This document shows, in pieces, positions 1-13,874 of a stretch of 64,000 nucleotides of DNA. The notes beneath the pieces were generated by a model that searched no databases, was not told where the DNA came from, and worked only from the letters and a program-made list of their open reading frames with translations. The stretch is from Calliphora vicina. Taxonomy: Eukaryota; Arthropoda; Insecta; Diptera; Calliphoridae. Position 1 is the stretch's first letter. Each line of letters opens with the position of its first letter. A program made the translations under genes and the position numbers. The stretch is taken from contig NC_088780.1 in the NCBI RefSeq assembly GCF_958450345.1, positions 25,455,167-25,519,166 of the forward strand, written 5' to 3'.

Positions 1-329
1 CGAAAAGAAATTCGTTCGAATTTGTATGCTTTATACACTATATTTCGAAAGTGTTTCGTTTCGAATGGAATTACATAAAAACCCCCTGCAAAAAAACTAG
101 CTGTGATAAATATTCAATTAATAAATCAGAAATTTTAAAAAATTAAAAAAAAATAAATTCTCAAATTCTCGAACTGCAAAATATTTCAAAGATGAAGATT
201 TAATGGGTTCAATGTATCGTCGTTGTGAACCATTAATAACACCAAGGGATTTCTAACAAAATACTGAGCCACTAAAAGAGTCAGAAATTTTTTGTAAAAA
301 TGAAACTTCAGTTTCCATTGTTTTGTTTA

Positions 330-880
330 TGATGAAATCAGCTTTCCGAAGTCCCCAAATAACTTACATAAATGATTGATACATCAATATATCCGCCATG
401 GTACAAAATATCTGACCTTGGGTTCACTAAAATTGCTCTGTTGCACACGGGCCTTTAAAAAAAAATCTAAAAAACACAAAGGCTTTCAGCCCAATTATGA
501 ATAAAAATTCCCCGGGAGTTTTCTCCCTTTTCCCATTTTTCCTATTCAAATTCAATGGGCTGTTCATAATTGGGCTGTTTATCTTTGAATTCATAAGCTA
601 CATAATTATACATAATTTATTCTGTTCCAATATCTTTTAAAACTAAAAAGTTATATTCATTTAAAAATTATTAAAAAAAAGTTTAAGATATACAGAATTA
701 TTAAATATTTTTGAAATTAAGAAATTATACCGAATCTGAAGAATCTAAAACGAAATCGTTCGGATTAAAAACTACGGAATTAAAACCATTCCGAAAAAAA
801 TGTGTGATAGGCCTGTATATTGGTGGTGGGTATATAAGATTCGTCACAGCCGAATATAACACTCATACTTGCTTTGTATT
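330..880 (-). mobile_element. R-A dispersed repeat copy (minus), diverged, with nested MITE
   Basis: The right end, about 815-880, reads as a diverged R-A 5' end on the minus strand (GGGTATATAAGATTCG ... GCCGAATATA ... ACTTG). The left part, 340-405, matches the R-A body of a sub-type carrying CCCCAAATAACTTACATA and GATTGATACATCAATATATC. The same words recur at 30.6 kb and 35.8 kb. A small palindromic MITE (487-577) sits inside. The short reading frame at 711-902 is repeat sequence, not a gene. Confidence 0.6.
487..577. mobile_element. Short palindromic MITE, CAGCCCAATTATGAA ends
   Basis: Begins CAGCCCAATTATGAA and ends TTCATAATTGGGCTG, perfectly inverted over 15 bp. The centre carries CCCCGGGAGTTTTCTCCC. 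A second copy lies at 1168-1293. No convincing target duplication was seen, so the superfamily is not assigned. Confidence 0.65.
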
Positions 881-1167
881 CAAACAAAGTAATAAAGCAT
901 AAGAATTGCACGAAAAAAATGCATCACGTTTTATGTACATATATAGACATGTATATTAGGGTGACCAAAAAAAATGTAGATGTTCCCAACTAAAATAAAA
1001 GTAAAATTCATTTCACTCTGAGCTGGTTCAAAGGATAAAAAGGTAATTTTTAAAGGTTTTTATTCATATTTATCGTAAAGAATGTATGAAATATTGATAT
1101 CATGTGAAAGGCACATTCAATAACGTATCGGAAATGTTCGTGTAAATTCAAAACTAGATGAATTTAT

Positions 1168-1293
1168 CAGCCCAAATATGAAAAAAAATTCCCGGGAGTT
1201 TTTTCCCTTTTCGCTTTTTTAAAATAGAATTTAAATGGGAAAAATTAAAAAAGGGAAAAAATTCCCGGGGAATTTTTTTTCATAATTGGGCTG
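1168..1293. mobile_element. Second copy of CAGCCCAA palindromic MITE
   Basis: Starts CAGCCCAAATATGAAAAA and ends CATAATTGGGCTG. Both halves contain AAAATTCCCGGG-type sequence, so almost the whole 126 bp can fold on itself. It directly abuts the next MITE at 1294. Confidence 0.65.
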
Positions 1294-1460
1294 CAGGGCA
1301 CACTTAGAAAGGTGACTGCATCACTACAACAATACAAAAACAACAGGTACTTTGTTTTTGTTAAAAAGTAGGTGAACTGTCAAAGTTGCCTGTTGTTGTT
1401 TTTGCTTTTGGATTTGTTGTATTGCTGTTTCATCGCAGTCACCTTACTAAGTGTGCCCTG
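1294..1460. mobile_element. MITE with CAGGGCACACTTAG termini (hAT-like ends)
   Basis: Left end CAGGGCACACTTAGAAAGG, right end CCTTACTAAGTGTGCCCTG. Inside these the arms continue as CTACAACAATACAAAAACAA versus its complement near 1400-1425, giving about 60 bp of imperfect inverted repeat. CAGGG...CCCTG ends suggest hAT, but no 8-bp duplication was found. Confidence 0.65.
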
Positions 1461-2799
1461 ATAGGGCCGTATTTATTTAAACTAAAAGTCAAAATTCAAA
1501 AAAACTTAAAATTCTTGAGAAAAAATAGAATTAAGATATGGCTTTGAAAGTGCCTTTCAATGAACTTTCACATGATACTAATATTTAATAAGTTTCCTTT
1601 GCGAGAAATATGAAAAAAAAAATCATAAAAACCTTAAACCATAAAATACTGATGCCAGGACAAAAATTATTAGAAATGGTCTCCTCAAACTAAACTTTCA
1701 TTTTAGTTGGGAATATCGACCCCTTACTTTGCCTCTATATAAACGGTGTTACCCTAATGTATATACAATATGAATGTAGGATAAATACCACATGTATGAA
1801 TGACAACAATGTTTCGTAGAATTGTTAAGCAAAAGGGGAAATACCAAATGTAATTCCCCGTTTGGAACTGCAACAGTCAAACACATTATTTTAAGTTTCT
1901 ACTATTTAATAAGTAACAAAGAAAAAGCTTTAAGAATGTATATATAAAATACACGTACATTTGATTTAAAAATTAAAAAAAAAAATCAGTCTATCAAACT
2001 GATGCGATGCATGGGGGTCATCAGTAAAAAGAATTTTCAAAGAAAAATAAACTGATAAGAAATTATGAATCTTTGTTGAAAGCATCTTACTTATATATTA
2101 TGAGACTTATCAAAATTAAAAATCCCCAGTTTCTTTGAAAATGAAACTAATGTACTATACATATATTTATTATTTTATACGATAATAAATTGTTTATTTA
2201 ATAAAAAGATTAGGCATATAATAATTAATATACTATAATAAAATATAATTAAATAAATGAAAATGTTTTAATATTAATTTTGTGGTCAAATTTAGAATTT
2301 TACCATACATTCGAATTTAAGCAATTACAATCTTTTGATAAACAATTAAGGTATTTACAGATTTCTATGGTCTAAACAAAAATGTATTAAATTTAAAAAA
2401 AAAGGAAAACAATAAATGTGAAGAAAATATAAAAACTAAATAAAACAATTAACAATAATATATTTTGAATACTATTTTGTAAGCAAGAACTGTATTTTTC
2501 AATATGATTTCTTGACAAATCAGATGGATTTAATATTTTAAATTTGAAAAGCATTAATTCGCAGTATTATCGTCTGTAAATACCTTTAGTAGTACTAAAT
2601 TTCGAATATTTTAAGAAAGTTTATTTTTATATAATATTACTTTTTATTATATTAGCGGTTTAAAAAAAAAAATGAAAATACGCATGATTATGAAGGACTT
2701 TTGAAATGAAATTTATAGCCTAAGAAAATGTAAAATAATCATGAAATGAACTTCGCTTAAACTAATACATTATTTTTTCAACATATACATAGATACATT
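1461..2799. other. Intergenic, downstream of Relish
   Basis: AT-rich sequence 3' of Relish (which is on the minus strand). It holds several TTTATT words that would be AATAAA poly(A) signals on the minus strand, for example just after the stop and near 2620-2650. The one used cannot be decided. No other gene or repeat was recognised. Confidence 0.4.
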
Positions 2800-5700
2800 T
2801 TATTTATTTAATAATAAATTATATAAACTTTTGTCAATAGTAACCAGTGCTAAGGCAAATTGTGTACAATTTACGCTTTTTAAATTGCGTTTCAATGAAT
2901 TGAGGAAAGCTTGTGCATTCGTTAAATAAAAATGAGGCATTTCCATATCTGTGGCTAGTTTTTTCCAATTTTCATTCTCATTTAACTTAACGCTAAGTTG
3001 TGAGAAAATCTGTTTATTATTTAAAGCCGCCTCCAGATCCGTTGCATTGAGAGTAGTGGTGGTAGTAGCCTGGTCGTCGGTAAGTTCTTGTTTAATGTCT
3101 GATTCTTTTATGAGTTTCGTTTGTGTAATCGGCCCTACTTTGGATGTTGTTTTTGTATTTGATTCACTTAAATTACTGTTATTATCCTCCTCGTCGTCTT
3201 CGGTAGATGAACATGAATTTTCTTCTTCTTTTATTACCAATTTATGTTCTTCATCTTCGTCATCCACAACATCGCCGCTACATGTGTTCACGTCCATTTT
3301 TTCTGTTTTATCGTGAGAAGGATATTTGTTGTAGAATGTTAGAAGTTTGCTTAGTATTTGTTTCGCCTGTTCATCACTCGTTACCAGTTGCTTGGCCAAA
3401 TCTAAAGGCGTATAGCCAGCCCTGTTGTTGGCATATAATATTGCAGAAATTAATGGGCTATTGTCCAATATTAAATTAACCAATTTAAGATTTTGTTGTT
3501 GTACGGCCATATGTAAAGCGGTACTGCCATCTTTACTGCAGGTCGTAGTCACTGTATTTGCATCAAATTTCAATAGTTTGGCCACAATTTCGTAATTGTT
3601 ATCGCGTATGGCCAAATGTAAGGGTGTAAAACCATCATCGTTTAAATGGTTTAGATTCAAAGACATTTCCGAATTTATGAAACTTTCCAAGCATTTCAAG
3701 TCCTTTTCACGCACTGCAAGATGCAGTGCTGTATTACCATCAGAATCTTGGATGTTGGGGTTACAGCCCAATTTTAAAAGCGGCCGTATATAGTTTGGCT
3801 GACTGTACAGACAGGTATAGTGTAAGGCCGTCTGTGTTCTTTTGTTTGTTATGGTATTTAAAAGTTCATTTAATTTGAAATACTCCAAAACCCTAAAAAT
3901 CGGTATGGCAAATTTATTGTTATCTCCCAGTACAATTTCGTGTATCAGCGAATCTCCATATTTTTCAGCATGTTCATTTATGATTTTGGTTATTTGCTCA
4001 GCAGCACTGTCGCGTTTTGTGGGATTTGGTGGTGTTGAAGACCTAATAGTATCATGATGTATATTTAAAATACGCTGTAAATATAAATTAAGTGGTTGCT
4101 GATGCTGTTGTACACCTTGTCTAGCCAAATCCATTTGTTTTTTGCTAATCATCGATTTCTTGTAGTGATAGGGGTTCTTAGCTTCGCTGGCGCTACAAAC
4201 TCCATCTTTTTCGATACGATTACCACTCGATAGCAATGGGTCGAAATCGTTCACTTTTGGATCCTCTAAATAAGCCAATAAGCCCGAATCTATTGATATA
4301 TCGGATTTAATCAACTCCGAGTTGAATAACTGTTTAAGTTCATCTGATGCATTAAGTAATTTCTGTTGTTCTTGAATAGTTTTAGGTATTTCTCCTGAAC
4401 TTAGTGAGCCAGAATTGCTACAAGAACCGCTATTTAAAGATGAACATGTTCGTCTACGTTTACGCGATATTACAGCATAGTTTGGCTTATAACGAAACGA
4501 TACTGGCGGATAACTGCGTTCATCGTCCGATGGCCTTACAAGCTCAATAAACACCTCAACAGCTTTGTCGATATCCTTGTCTTTATACGATGGTGTCCGA
4601 CAGACAATTGCATATTGATGATGGACATCGGATTCGCGAAAAGTAGCAAAAGCCTCCCATACTTGCTCATCTTCAACCATTTCATAGAATCGTACTTTAA
4701 TGTTCTTTTTGCTAACCTTTTCCACCAATAATATTAGATCGTCGCCACCTGCAACATTGCCTGTTGCTATGCTCAAGCGTGTAATACGCAATTCTCCGGT
4801 TTGTGCAGACTTACGATTATTAATGGGATTTGAATAAACTGGCGCAGCTATAGGCGTGTACGATTTGTTTTCTTCAACACGAAATGCTTCAAAACATAGA
4901 CGTACCTTGTGTGGGTGATGAAGTTGAGAAAATTTTAAGTTAATATGTGTTTTTTCTGTGCTACCTTGTTTAAAAAATATTCTAGAATAGCTACATAAAC
5001 CTCTTTTAGAAAATATTTATTAAATTTAGAAAATTATATATGTACATATAGAAAATTCGATTTAACCCTGTCCGTCAGCTTTTCCCAAATTTAAATAACA
5101 ACCATAGCCGATATATTATGTATGCAAGATATTTGGGGGCTTCGAACATATGAAAAAAATGGTGAAAAAATATTTTTCCGGATTTTGAAAAAAGAAAATC
5201 ACTTTAAAATTAATAACATTAAAAATACGAGTAGCCATTCTAGAATTCTTTTATAATACCATATTCACAACAAAAATGCTTACCTGATTTAAATTCATAT
5301 CCTTGGCTTCTTTTTCTGTTTGCTTGTGCAGCTCCTGATCTTCTTTTGTTGTTAAAACTTCACGACCCAAACGCTTACGTTTCTTTTTTAACAATTCCTC
5401 TACAATGAATTTCTTGGCGGTATGTATAATACCCATATTTTTAAATTCGGCAAAATAACCAACTTCTAGGGAAACCTTCAATTCGTGTGGATCGCATATA
5501 TCGTGGTCATCCTTGCGTACAACCAACTGATGTGAGTGTGGACTTTCAAGGTTAGTTTGAAACAAACTACAGCGTATGATGGCTGGTCCTTTATAACCGA
5601 CCAGCTCGACTTCGGGGAAGGTTTTTGTATTTCTTTGAGAGTTGGTACCATTTAGGGAGCCATGTGTGCCGTGCATTTCGGACTTGTAACGAAAACGGAA

Positions 5701-6186
5701 TTTTTCTACCGGTTGTTCGGTAATACGTAAGGATGCCTCATATTCATATTTAACATCTGTATATGACATTGTTGATGGTGCGGTTGGCTGCTGAAATTGT
5801 TGATAATTTATAGGATTTCCAAAGTTTAAATGAGGTGAGAAATTCATATTTTGGTTCTGTTGATACAATAGTGGCTGATTGTTGTTTACATTCATGTGCA
5901 CATTCTGCAATTGTACGTATTGCGATGTGTTTTGCTGTTGATAAGATAGTGGCGGTATCACTAATTGGGAAAATTCAGTTTGTAGAACAGAGTCTGGGGA
6001 TTGTACCGGAGAATAGCGACTTGAAACAGGAGAGTTTTCTGGTCCTGGCGATGTTGTGCTATTATAGCCACTAGTGCCACCCATAGAAGATTCGCTGACA
6101 CTTCGTATACGTTCCAGTGTATCCATATTGATAAAATCCTTTTCATTATTTGTCGTAGAACTTAAATATGGCATCATATTTTCCAT
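2800..6186 (-). CDS. Rel: Relish, NF-kappaB p100/p105-like factor of the Imd pathway
   Basis: Two coding exons on the minus strand: 6186-5284 (residues 1-301) and 4905-2800 (residues 302-1002 plus stop). They are joined across a 378-bp intron with GT donor at 5283-5282 and AG acceptor at 4907-4906, phase 0 between ...NLNQ and VRLCF. The start is the ATG at 6186; the frame extends upstream only through non-ATG codons to a stop. Domains: serine/proline/glutamine-rich N-terminus; Rel DNA-binding half with RFRYKSEMHGTHGS near 165; dimerisation half about 302-445; basic nuclear signal SRKRRRT at 448-454; linker with IDSG at 506-509 and candidate cleavage at KD-G (535/536); ankyrin repeats about 658-809; acidic tail. 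Family knowledge: Dredd cleavage frees the Rel part to enter the nucleus and switch on antimicrobial peptide genes. The length is close to Drosophila Relish (about 970). The intron carries a small R-A fragment near 5106-5146. Any 5' UTR exon was not located. Confidence 0.96.
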
Positions 6187-9100
6187 GATTTTTTCTGTTG
6201 TTGTTTTCTTTTTTACTGTTTTTAAGAGTACTTTGACATGTACATGAGAGTACTTAAATTCTCTTATTTGTTTGTTACTGCTCTCTTTTAATTGCAATAT
6301 AAAATAATTTTTTTAAATTTATTTTTAAGATTTAGTTATTGCTGCGTAATTACTTAACAAATCAACGTTCAGTAATGTAATGATAATGTGTACGAACAGC
6401 TTCTTCTAAAATTTCCAATGGTTTTGAAATAAAACACGTTTGTAAATGTGAGTGCAGCTATAATTTGCTTATCTTTGTTCGTATTTAAACGTTAAAATAA
6501 AATAAATATGGTTCTTCCCCGTTCAATACACTGACAATAATAAAGTTGGGGAGGGGGAAGACAATATTTAGACAAAGCTCATTTAATGAGTCAACAATTA
6601 ACGTGTGCTATTTTTTTTTTATTTACACAAGTTTAATTATTTTATTTATTTAATGTTGTTTTCTATATATTAATGTATGTAACTTAATTAAAATTGTTTT
6701 ATTTTGTTTTCTTATCTTTGACTTTTTTCTTAATAACTTGAAAAATGCACTTTAATATTAAACGTTCCACATTAGCTTACAGACAAATTAGCAATGAATA
6801 TATTTTTAATTTCACATAAAATATTTTCAAAAGTTTTATATATAGAGCTTTTACTTAACTTCCGACGTCATTAGATTACGTCCATTTTGTTGTTTTACGA
6901 CTTTTAATAAAAACAAGTTCTTTTAAAAGGTAGATCACACACACTAGAAAACAAGCTTTTTCAATACATATATTTTAAACAATAAATTGCAACCCTGTTT
7001 GGCGACAATGCAACCACAGCGTTGTCAACTTAAGGTATGATTACATTAGGGAAATATTTGACTAAATAAAAAACTACGTTTTATAGCTGGGGAGCCGATT
7101 ATGTTTTTGTATTGTAATTTATATTTGTTATTTTAAATGCCTTTTATTTACATATGTTTATGAACTCATATCTCGGATTGAATAACTGTATTATTATACT
7201 GTTTGAATAAATAAATATGAATTTGATTTATTATATTCTTTTTAGAATCTAAAATTTAGATACTCAGATGACATCAAACTGTCAATTCATCAGTTACCCC
7301 TCTTCTGTAAATAGTGATTTCAACAACGATCAATTTTCAAATATTAATAATTCCAAATTGATGTGCAAATCGCATGTATTGTGTATATTTAACAAAAGGC
7401 TTGCTAAAGTAAAAGATAAATCATGTGAATTCGGTTTATACATTACAAAAATATGTGAATTCATTTTGAAAACAAAAACTTCTCGGAATATGAAGTAGTG
7501 TTTTTATCACTGTTTTTATAAAATTTATATGACATTCAATTCGTCATAATTTCCATATTTGTATTATTCATTCTTGCATATTACACAGCCTCCAAGACAA
7601 AATTTACGTATTACTTAGTAATAATACATAGGCAGAAATAATTTATAACAAAATTAAGAATGCTTTTATAAAACTTATTTAATTCGTCAAAATAACGAAA
7701 AAAATTTTGTTTTCATTATTAAAAGAATTTAATATTTTTTTAACGAAATTCGTTGAACATTTAAAAATTAGGCAACGAAAAAATAGAACAATTTTTGTGA
7801 TTTATTTTGTCACACAAACGTTGTCGTTCGTTTAGAATTTTTGTCAATTTTATAAAAATTGGCTGTAAGTTGAATCACATTTTTTTTAAGTTTTAAATGA
7901 AAAAATTTAAAAAAAGCATTTGAAATTTTAACATTAACAACAAATTTATAACGAATTCGTTTAGAAATAATTTACATATTTAATAAAAACTGCGGTTAGT
8001 TTTCTATTAAAAAATTGAACTAAGTTAACAACACTAAAAAAGTAGAGTGAGTGAGAAAAAAGCCTCGTTGATTTTTTTAAATACACACAGGGTTGCTGTA
8101 TTATTTTCTTTGTTTTCCTCGGAATAAAAAATATTTTCAAAAATTCCCAAATCTCATTTTTTTTAAACTAGAATACATACTTAGTAATAAATCAAGTAGA
8201 TTTTAATTTAATGTTAAACTGTGGACATCAAATATTTTTTAAGTACCGAAAATTAAACTTTGGGGAGCCATAACTCTTAAACTACGCATTATAATACTTT
8301 GTTCATTGCTAAAAAGAAAAAGGTATGTCCCATCATTAAAGAATAATTGGTTTAAAACATATTATCTTGATTTAGCCTTGGCTTCTTAAATAATGAAATT
8401 AATAAATAAATGTTTAATAATTAAATAAATTCTTGTAAAAATTTCTTTTAAATTTTCGTTTCGCATTCTATTTTTAAAAAAACCGACTGTATTAAAGAAA
8501 ATCATATCTGTAACCACAACGCTTTTAATTTTATTAAGTTTTTTGTAAAATGTTAAAAAAGTGATGATAGCTCCTTTTACATTTTAGGTGACGATTTATT
8601 TTAATTGATTGGAGAAAATTAATAACACTAAAAAATTTTACGCTGGCCAAAGAAAAAATACTTAAGCATTGGGATTTTCAGGAAACATTTTAAATTACGT
8701 TGTTTTGTCATACCTTAAAAAATATTTTGAATATCTGGGCTTTAGTTGTTTCAAAAATCTTGAAAAAAATGTATCACTATTTTTTAATTAAAAGGAATCT
8801 AGGGTTTTGGACTTTTTTAAATCAAAAAGCGAAAAAACCATCATACTCAAAAAAATCTCTGTAGTTAAAATCCTTCAAAACTACCACAAGAGCTCAAAGA
8901 TTTTTCCGAACACATCACACATTCTATCAAAAAATATATATAGTGTAATAATATAGTTTTGACTGCAGATTTTGAAAGTTCTTGGAACTCAATTACATCC
9001 CTAAATAACTAAAATTGTAAAGATCTCCCAAAATAATTGTTCCATCTCAAATGGCTGTCGAAAAAATGTATTTCTAGTATCCGGCTTTTGGCGGAGGGAT

Positions 9101-12100
9101 ATTTACCTCCGAGATATAACGAAGAGCTGCTTAATAATGGTAAATTTGTATTATTATACGCTAAATTGTATCCAAGATTTACATATATTATAGCTTTTAT
9201 ATAATCTGACATATTTTGAGTAAACAGATATTTTTAAAAACACAAAGTTTTAATGGGTTCAAACTTGTGAATGGTATGAAAAGTTAATAATAGATTTTCG
9301 ACTTTTCGATCAACCATTTTCATTTCGATTTTTACTGTCGATTAATCGAACCCAATAATCGTTTTTTTAATAATCGACCTTTATTTTTGGGAACTGTAGC
9401 AAATTACCCATATACGCTATAATTACGGATTAAAACCATATTTTGGAAGATTATTATAACTCCTTCATGTTGAGGTGCTCATTATAAACCGTAACGGCAA
9501 ACATTTGACAACAATTTGGAAACGATTTCGTAACAATTTTTAAAAATGAGGTCCTCAGTGAATATTTTCCGATGTCAAAAAACCTCAAAAATATAACATG
9601 GCGAATATTCGAACTTTGGGGTCCATATCTCAGGTACTATGGATTGGTGACAAAAACTATTTTTAAACTACAATTTTTTGAAATATATTTCCCCCCTAGA
9701 ACCTTTCAAATTCCACTATTTAGGAGACAAATACCCAAGTATGGCAGCCCTGTATAGACCTCCTCAATGGTTTTTCGCTGACAATGCGAGTTTTTTTTTT
9801 GTTACAAACCTTGGATTGTTTAAACAATGTCGCCTTTTAAAACTTTGTTGTTGCACTTGAATTACATTCGAACCATATTTATTAACTTTTAAACGCAACA
9901 TCCAACGCACAGAAAACATTGTAAATTATAAAAATTTAACGATTTGTGAATTAATTAAATAACAATATACACACTATTATTACATGCAAAATACTGAACT
10001 GGTAAATCTTCCTTATATTGAATGAGAAAATGAAACTATGCACTCTTAAAGAAAAACAACAACAACACCTGTTAACTAAAAGCTCTTTTTACTTTCTTTA
10101 ATAAAAGGGAGAAAGAATTAAAGAGTTTTCTTTTTTCACAAATAGTAGTAATAAAATGATAAAATTGTTTATATTCTTACTACTCAATGATTTATTTTAA
10201 TTATTTTTCATGCACAATTTAAGGCTAATTATTTGTTTCTTAATAATGGTTTAATTTGATATTTAATTAAAGTATTATTTACCTTTTAAAATTTTTTATT
10301 AATTCTATTTATACACTAGAATATAAACAACGTGCTCCTCGTTACAACGTTGAAATAAATTTAATTTCACGTTGAACGCGTGCTTTGAGTTTGTGAAATA
10401 AAAACAACAATACAAATGTGGGTATTTATCCAAAAAATAAAAAGTTTGCCATACCTACACATTATTATATACAAAAATTAACAAACTACAAAAGCAACAA
10501 CTACAAATGATCATATGCTCCAAAATACACAGAGAAAATTATATGTATTTATCATAACTATTATTAACTATTATTCATAAAAAATGTACCTACATAAATT
10601 TGAATAAAAGGAAATTATTACTTTATATCTGTTCAAATTAAAACTCTGAAAAAACTATTTTTAAGTCATTATTTTTTGTAAATTCATTGAATATCCAAAA
10701 TACACTGAACATTTTTTATCATAAAATTGATGATCAAATGTTCGAAAGAATTAATTCTTAATAAAAGTGTTCAAAATCAAGACAAATTAAATTGTATCTC
10801 TTAATTACTTGAAACATATTGTTTGCATTCCTCTGAGAATCCATTGTTTATAGAATTAAAATTTTATTGGATCATTAAAGTTTTCTTTAATTCAAATCTG
10901 AATTCTTAAAATTTCAAACAAATCAAAACAAACAATTGATTACATCAAAGTTATTCTTAGAATACGTACTATTTTTCGAATGATTCGAAACCCGGTTTGA
11001 CAACTCTAACCTCCTATTTTTCACCACATTTTTTTACCAACTTATTTAATCCAGAACATATATGTATAGTAGGCATATACATATGTAACTAATTTTGGCG
11101 ATATTTTTGGCATACCACCACGTGATGGCCAATGTTGTATAAGTAATGAAAATCATTTTTTTAGGTCATTTGGAATCAAAAACATCACGCACCAACACCA
11201 ATTTCTAAAATAAACCAAATTTTTTTTTCTCTGAAAAATTATACCTATAAATAATTTAATTTTTTTTTGCAAGTGTGAGGAATACTTCCCTTATTTAAAA
11301 ATTATCTTTTGAAGTAGTCCGCAGTTATTATTAAAATAAAATATATTGTTTTTCAAAATAATTGAAAAAATTTAATGAAAAACTTTATTGCGTTTGGTGC
11401 GTGAACATTTTTAACAACCGAGAAAAAATAATACCGTGGTTTTTTATATTTTTTAATACTCTATACGAATATGCTATGCCAATTTGCAAAAATTGTCAAT
11501 AGTTATTTACCTAATGTATAGCCTTTCTGAAAAATATATGTTTCATTCAATGAACAAAAAAAAAATTAGTAAACATTTATGAATTAATTCAGCTTTTATT
11601 CAATTTGAAACGTTTTCAAAACATTACGTCAATATACAATTTAATTAACTTTTCCACATGTCCAGCGTGATGAAATATTTACAATAATTTACAAAAATAA
11701 TTGAAATCTTGATAAGAAAACAATCTAACAAGGGGGTCCATACGAGCCTCTTAGAAACAACTAACAGATAACGCAATTTGTATTGACGTCGATTGAAAAT
11801 ATAAAATAAATATACTACTAGGTCCGTGTTATAAAATTAAATGGTGCTAAGCGTAAAAAAGGAATAATAGCATGTTTATTAATTACAATAATATTGATGA
11901 AAAACATTCCTATAAAAACATGTTTTTCTGAAACAAAAGGTACGATAAGGAATTGGAAATGGGTTTAAAAAATAAATATAAAAATGATGATATGTAAATG
12001 AAAACAATGCATTGCACTCATTAGTATAAAAACAATCTAAAATTGTAAACCTTAAATTTAAAACAAAATTATAATTTAACCACTTTATTGCAATGTTTGC

Positions 12101-12831
12101 AATTTATTAGTAATTATTTTCACTCTTTATTTAAATAATCCAAACCTTAGGGACATATACGATATTTTTATAATTAAATTTTTTCCATTCAAGTTTATAA
12201 TTAAAAATTTGAACTTACCTTGTAATGAAACGCATTTTGATTTATTTGATTTTCGTTCTTAAAAAAAATTATACTATTTTTGGAATTTTTATTAATATTC
12301 GCACGTTAGATTATATTAAATATGAATGTATTTAAAGTTTTTTTTTATTACAGTTATTACTTATTTTATCACTTCACTGTTTGAAATTCAACGTTATTTT
12401 AAAAGTGAATTTATTTTTCTCGGGCTTTTATAGGAAAAAAATAAATCTAATAATCAGTGTTGCCTTTTTTATAAAAAAAACCAATTTGCGCATTACATTG
12501 CCAACAACAAAACTCAATATTTTTTATGTTAATGCAAAACATTAACGTAAGCGGGCAAAAATAGCAACAAAACAGACAACTCTTTATTTTTTCCTAACGT
12601 TAAAACAGATATATAATACCTTTATAAAATAGCTCATTGTATTCATTTAATGTAAGCAAAAAGCTATTGAAATAATCTCTAAATAATGAGGATTCTTCAA
12701 AAAATAATTTTAATTTTTTTAGACCAATTTCTTACATTTTTCGATTTCGAACATAAAGATTTTGAAAGACAATTTCATGGGTTTTAAAGTGCATATTTTC
12801 AATGTAGTTTCAAAATATAAGCCATAGAGAA
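6187..12831. other. Long intergenic region between divergent Relish and the 13.9-kb gene
   Basis: About 6.6 kb of AT-rich DNA upstream of Relish. It should hold the Relish promoter and 5' UTR, but I cannot place a start site. No coding fossil was recognised. A possible small inverted-repeat element lies around 11186-11405 (CACGCACCAA at the left, TTGGTGCGTG at the right). Weak reading frames at 7268, 9009, 9572 and 9678 show no family resemblance. Confidence 0.4.
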
Positions 12832-12978
12832 CATAGAGCGGAAACTCGAAAAAAAACTCAAACAAAAAAATTACTCAAAAAAGTTACACATACGAGTGTT
12901 GTTTTTGTTTTCACATAGTTTTTTTTACTAATACATTCTCACCACTTAGGTCTTTGACAGGAGAGTTTCCGCTCTATG
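12832..12978. mobile_element. MITE with CATAGAGCGGAAACTC inverted ends
   Basis: Begins CATAGAGCGGAAACTC and ends GAGTTTCCGCTCTATG, a perfect 16-bp terminal inverted repeat around an AT-rich 115-bp centre. No target duplication longer than two bases was recognised and the superfamily is unknown. Confidence 0.6.
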
Positions 12979-13874
12979 ATGTAAGCTTTTTAAAAATGTT
13001 CCAAAATTCTAATATAAATTTTTATGTTATGTTTTGTTAGTTAGGGTATTTTTTTTTGTTATTAATTTATTAAGTTTTGACATTTAAAATTTAGCAATTT
13101 GATGAAAATACCAAAAAATTATTTATGGTATATTTAGTTTCAATCATGACACAACTGGTAACGTCAAACAAAAGAAAATTTGAAAAAATCAAAATCAAAG
13201 TTTGACGTTATAGGGGTAAATATTGAAAACTAGTGATTTCCTAGTGATTCTACCTTTTTCAATTATTGTATCATGGTTTCAATTAAATTATGATTATATT
13301 TGATATGTTATATCGATCATTAAATGGAGGCTTAAATGTACGACGATGCGAAATGTATACAGTAATAAAAGATTAAAAGGTCTTTATCCGGCTTAAAACC
13401 TGTTATTAAGAGAAAAATTATTATGCGAAGCCGCATTTCGAAAACATTTTGACATGAGAAATATATAGCTATCCTAATTGACATCTCAAGCCCTTTCAAA
13501 TGATATCAACACATTTGAGATTGAATAATTCTATTAGGTCATTTTAATGATTTAGGGATGTAAATGTGTTCCGAAATTTATTATAATTTCGTTATCGAAA
13601 TTACTTTTTCTATACTGCCTAGATTTAGTTATTTTTAGCGATTTTAAAATACAACACTGATGATGTATAACTTAATATTTTTAAATATGGCAACTCGAAT
13701 ATACATTTTCTATTCTAGCACATTCCAGTAGACAGAAAAGTAAATAATCAAACGTCAAAGTTTCAAGTTAAAAAAATTGCAAAAAGAAAAACAGCTAATA
13801 ATTTTCGGGAAAAATTGTATTTATACTAATATACGCACTATTAAAATAAATAAAATAATAACATTTCAACAAAA
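12979..13874. other. Upstream region of the 13.9-kb gene
   Basis: AT-rich DNA before the first coding exon. It probably includes promoter and 5' UTR; the stretch just before the ATG (AACAAAAATGAAC) is a normal insect start context. Nothing else is recognised. Confidence 0.35.

Noticed and set aside
711..902. 63-codon frame near the window start
   Set aside because: It contains the R-A 5' end in minus orientation.
2951..4057. Plus-strand open frames of 65-121 codons
   Set aside because: They lie antisense to Relish exon 2 and their low-complexity Ser/Val runs mirror the acidic and serine-rich Relish codons.
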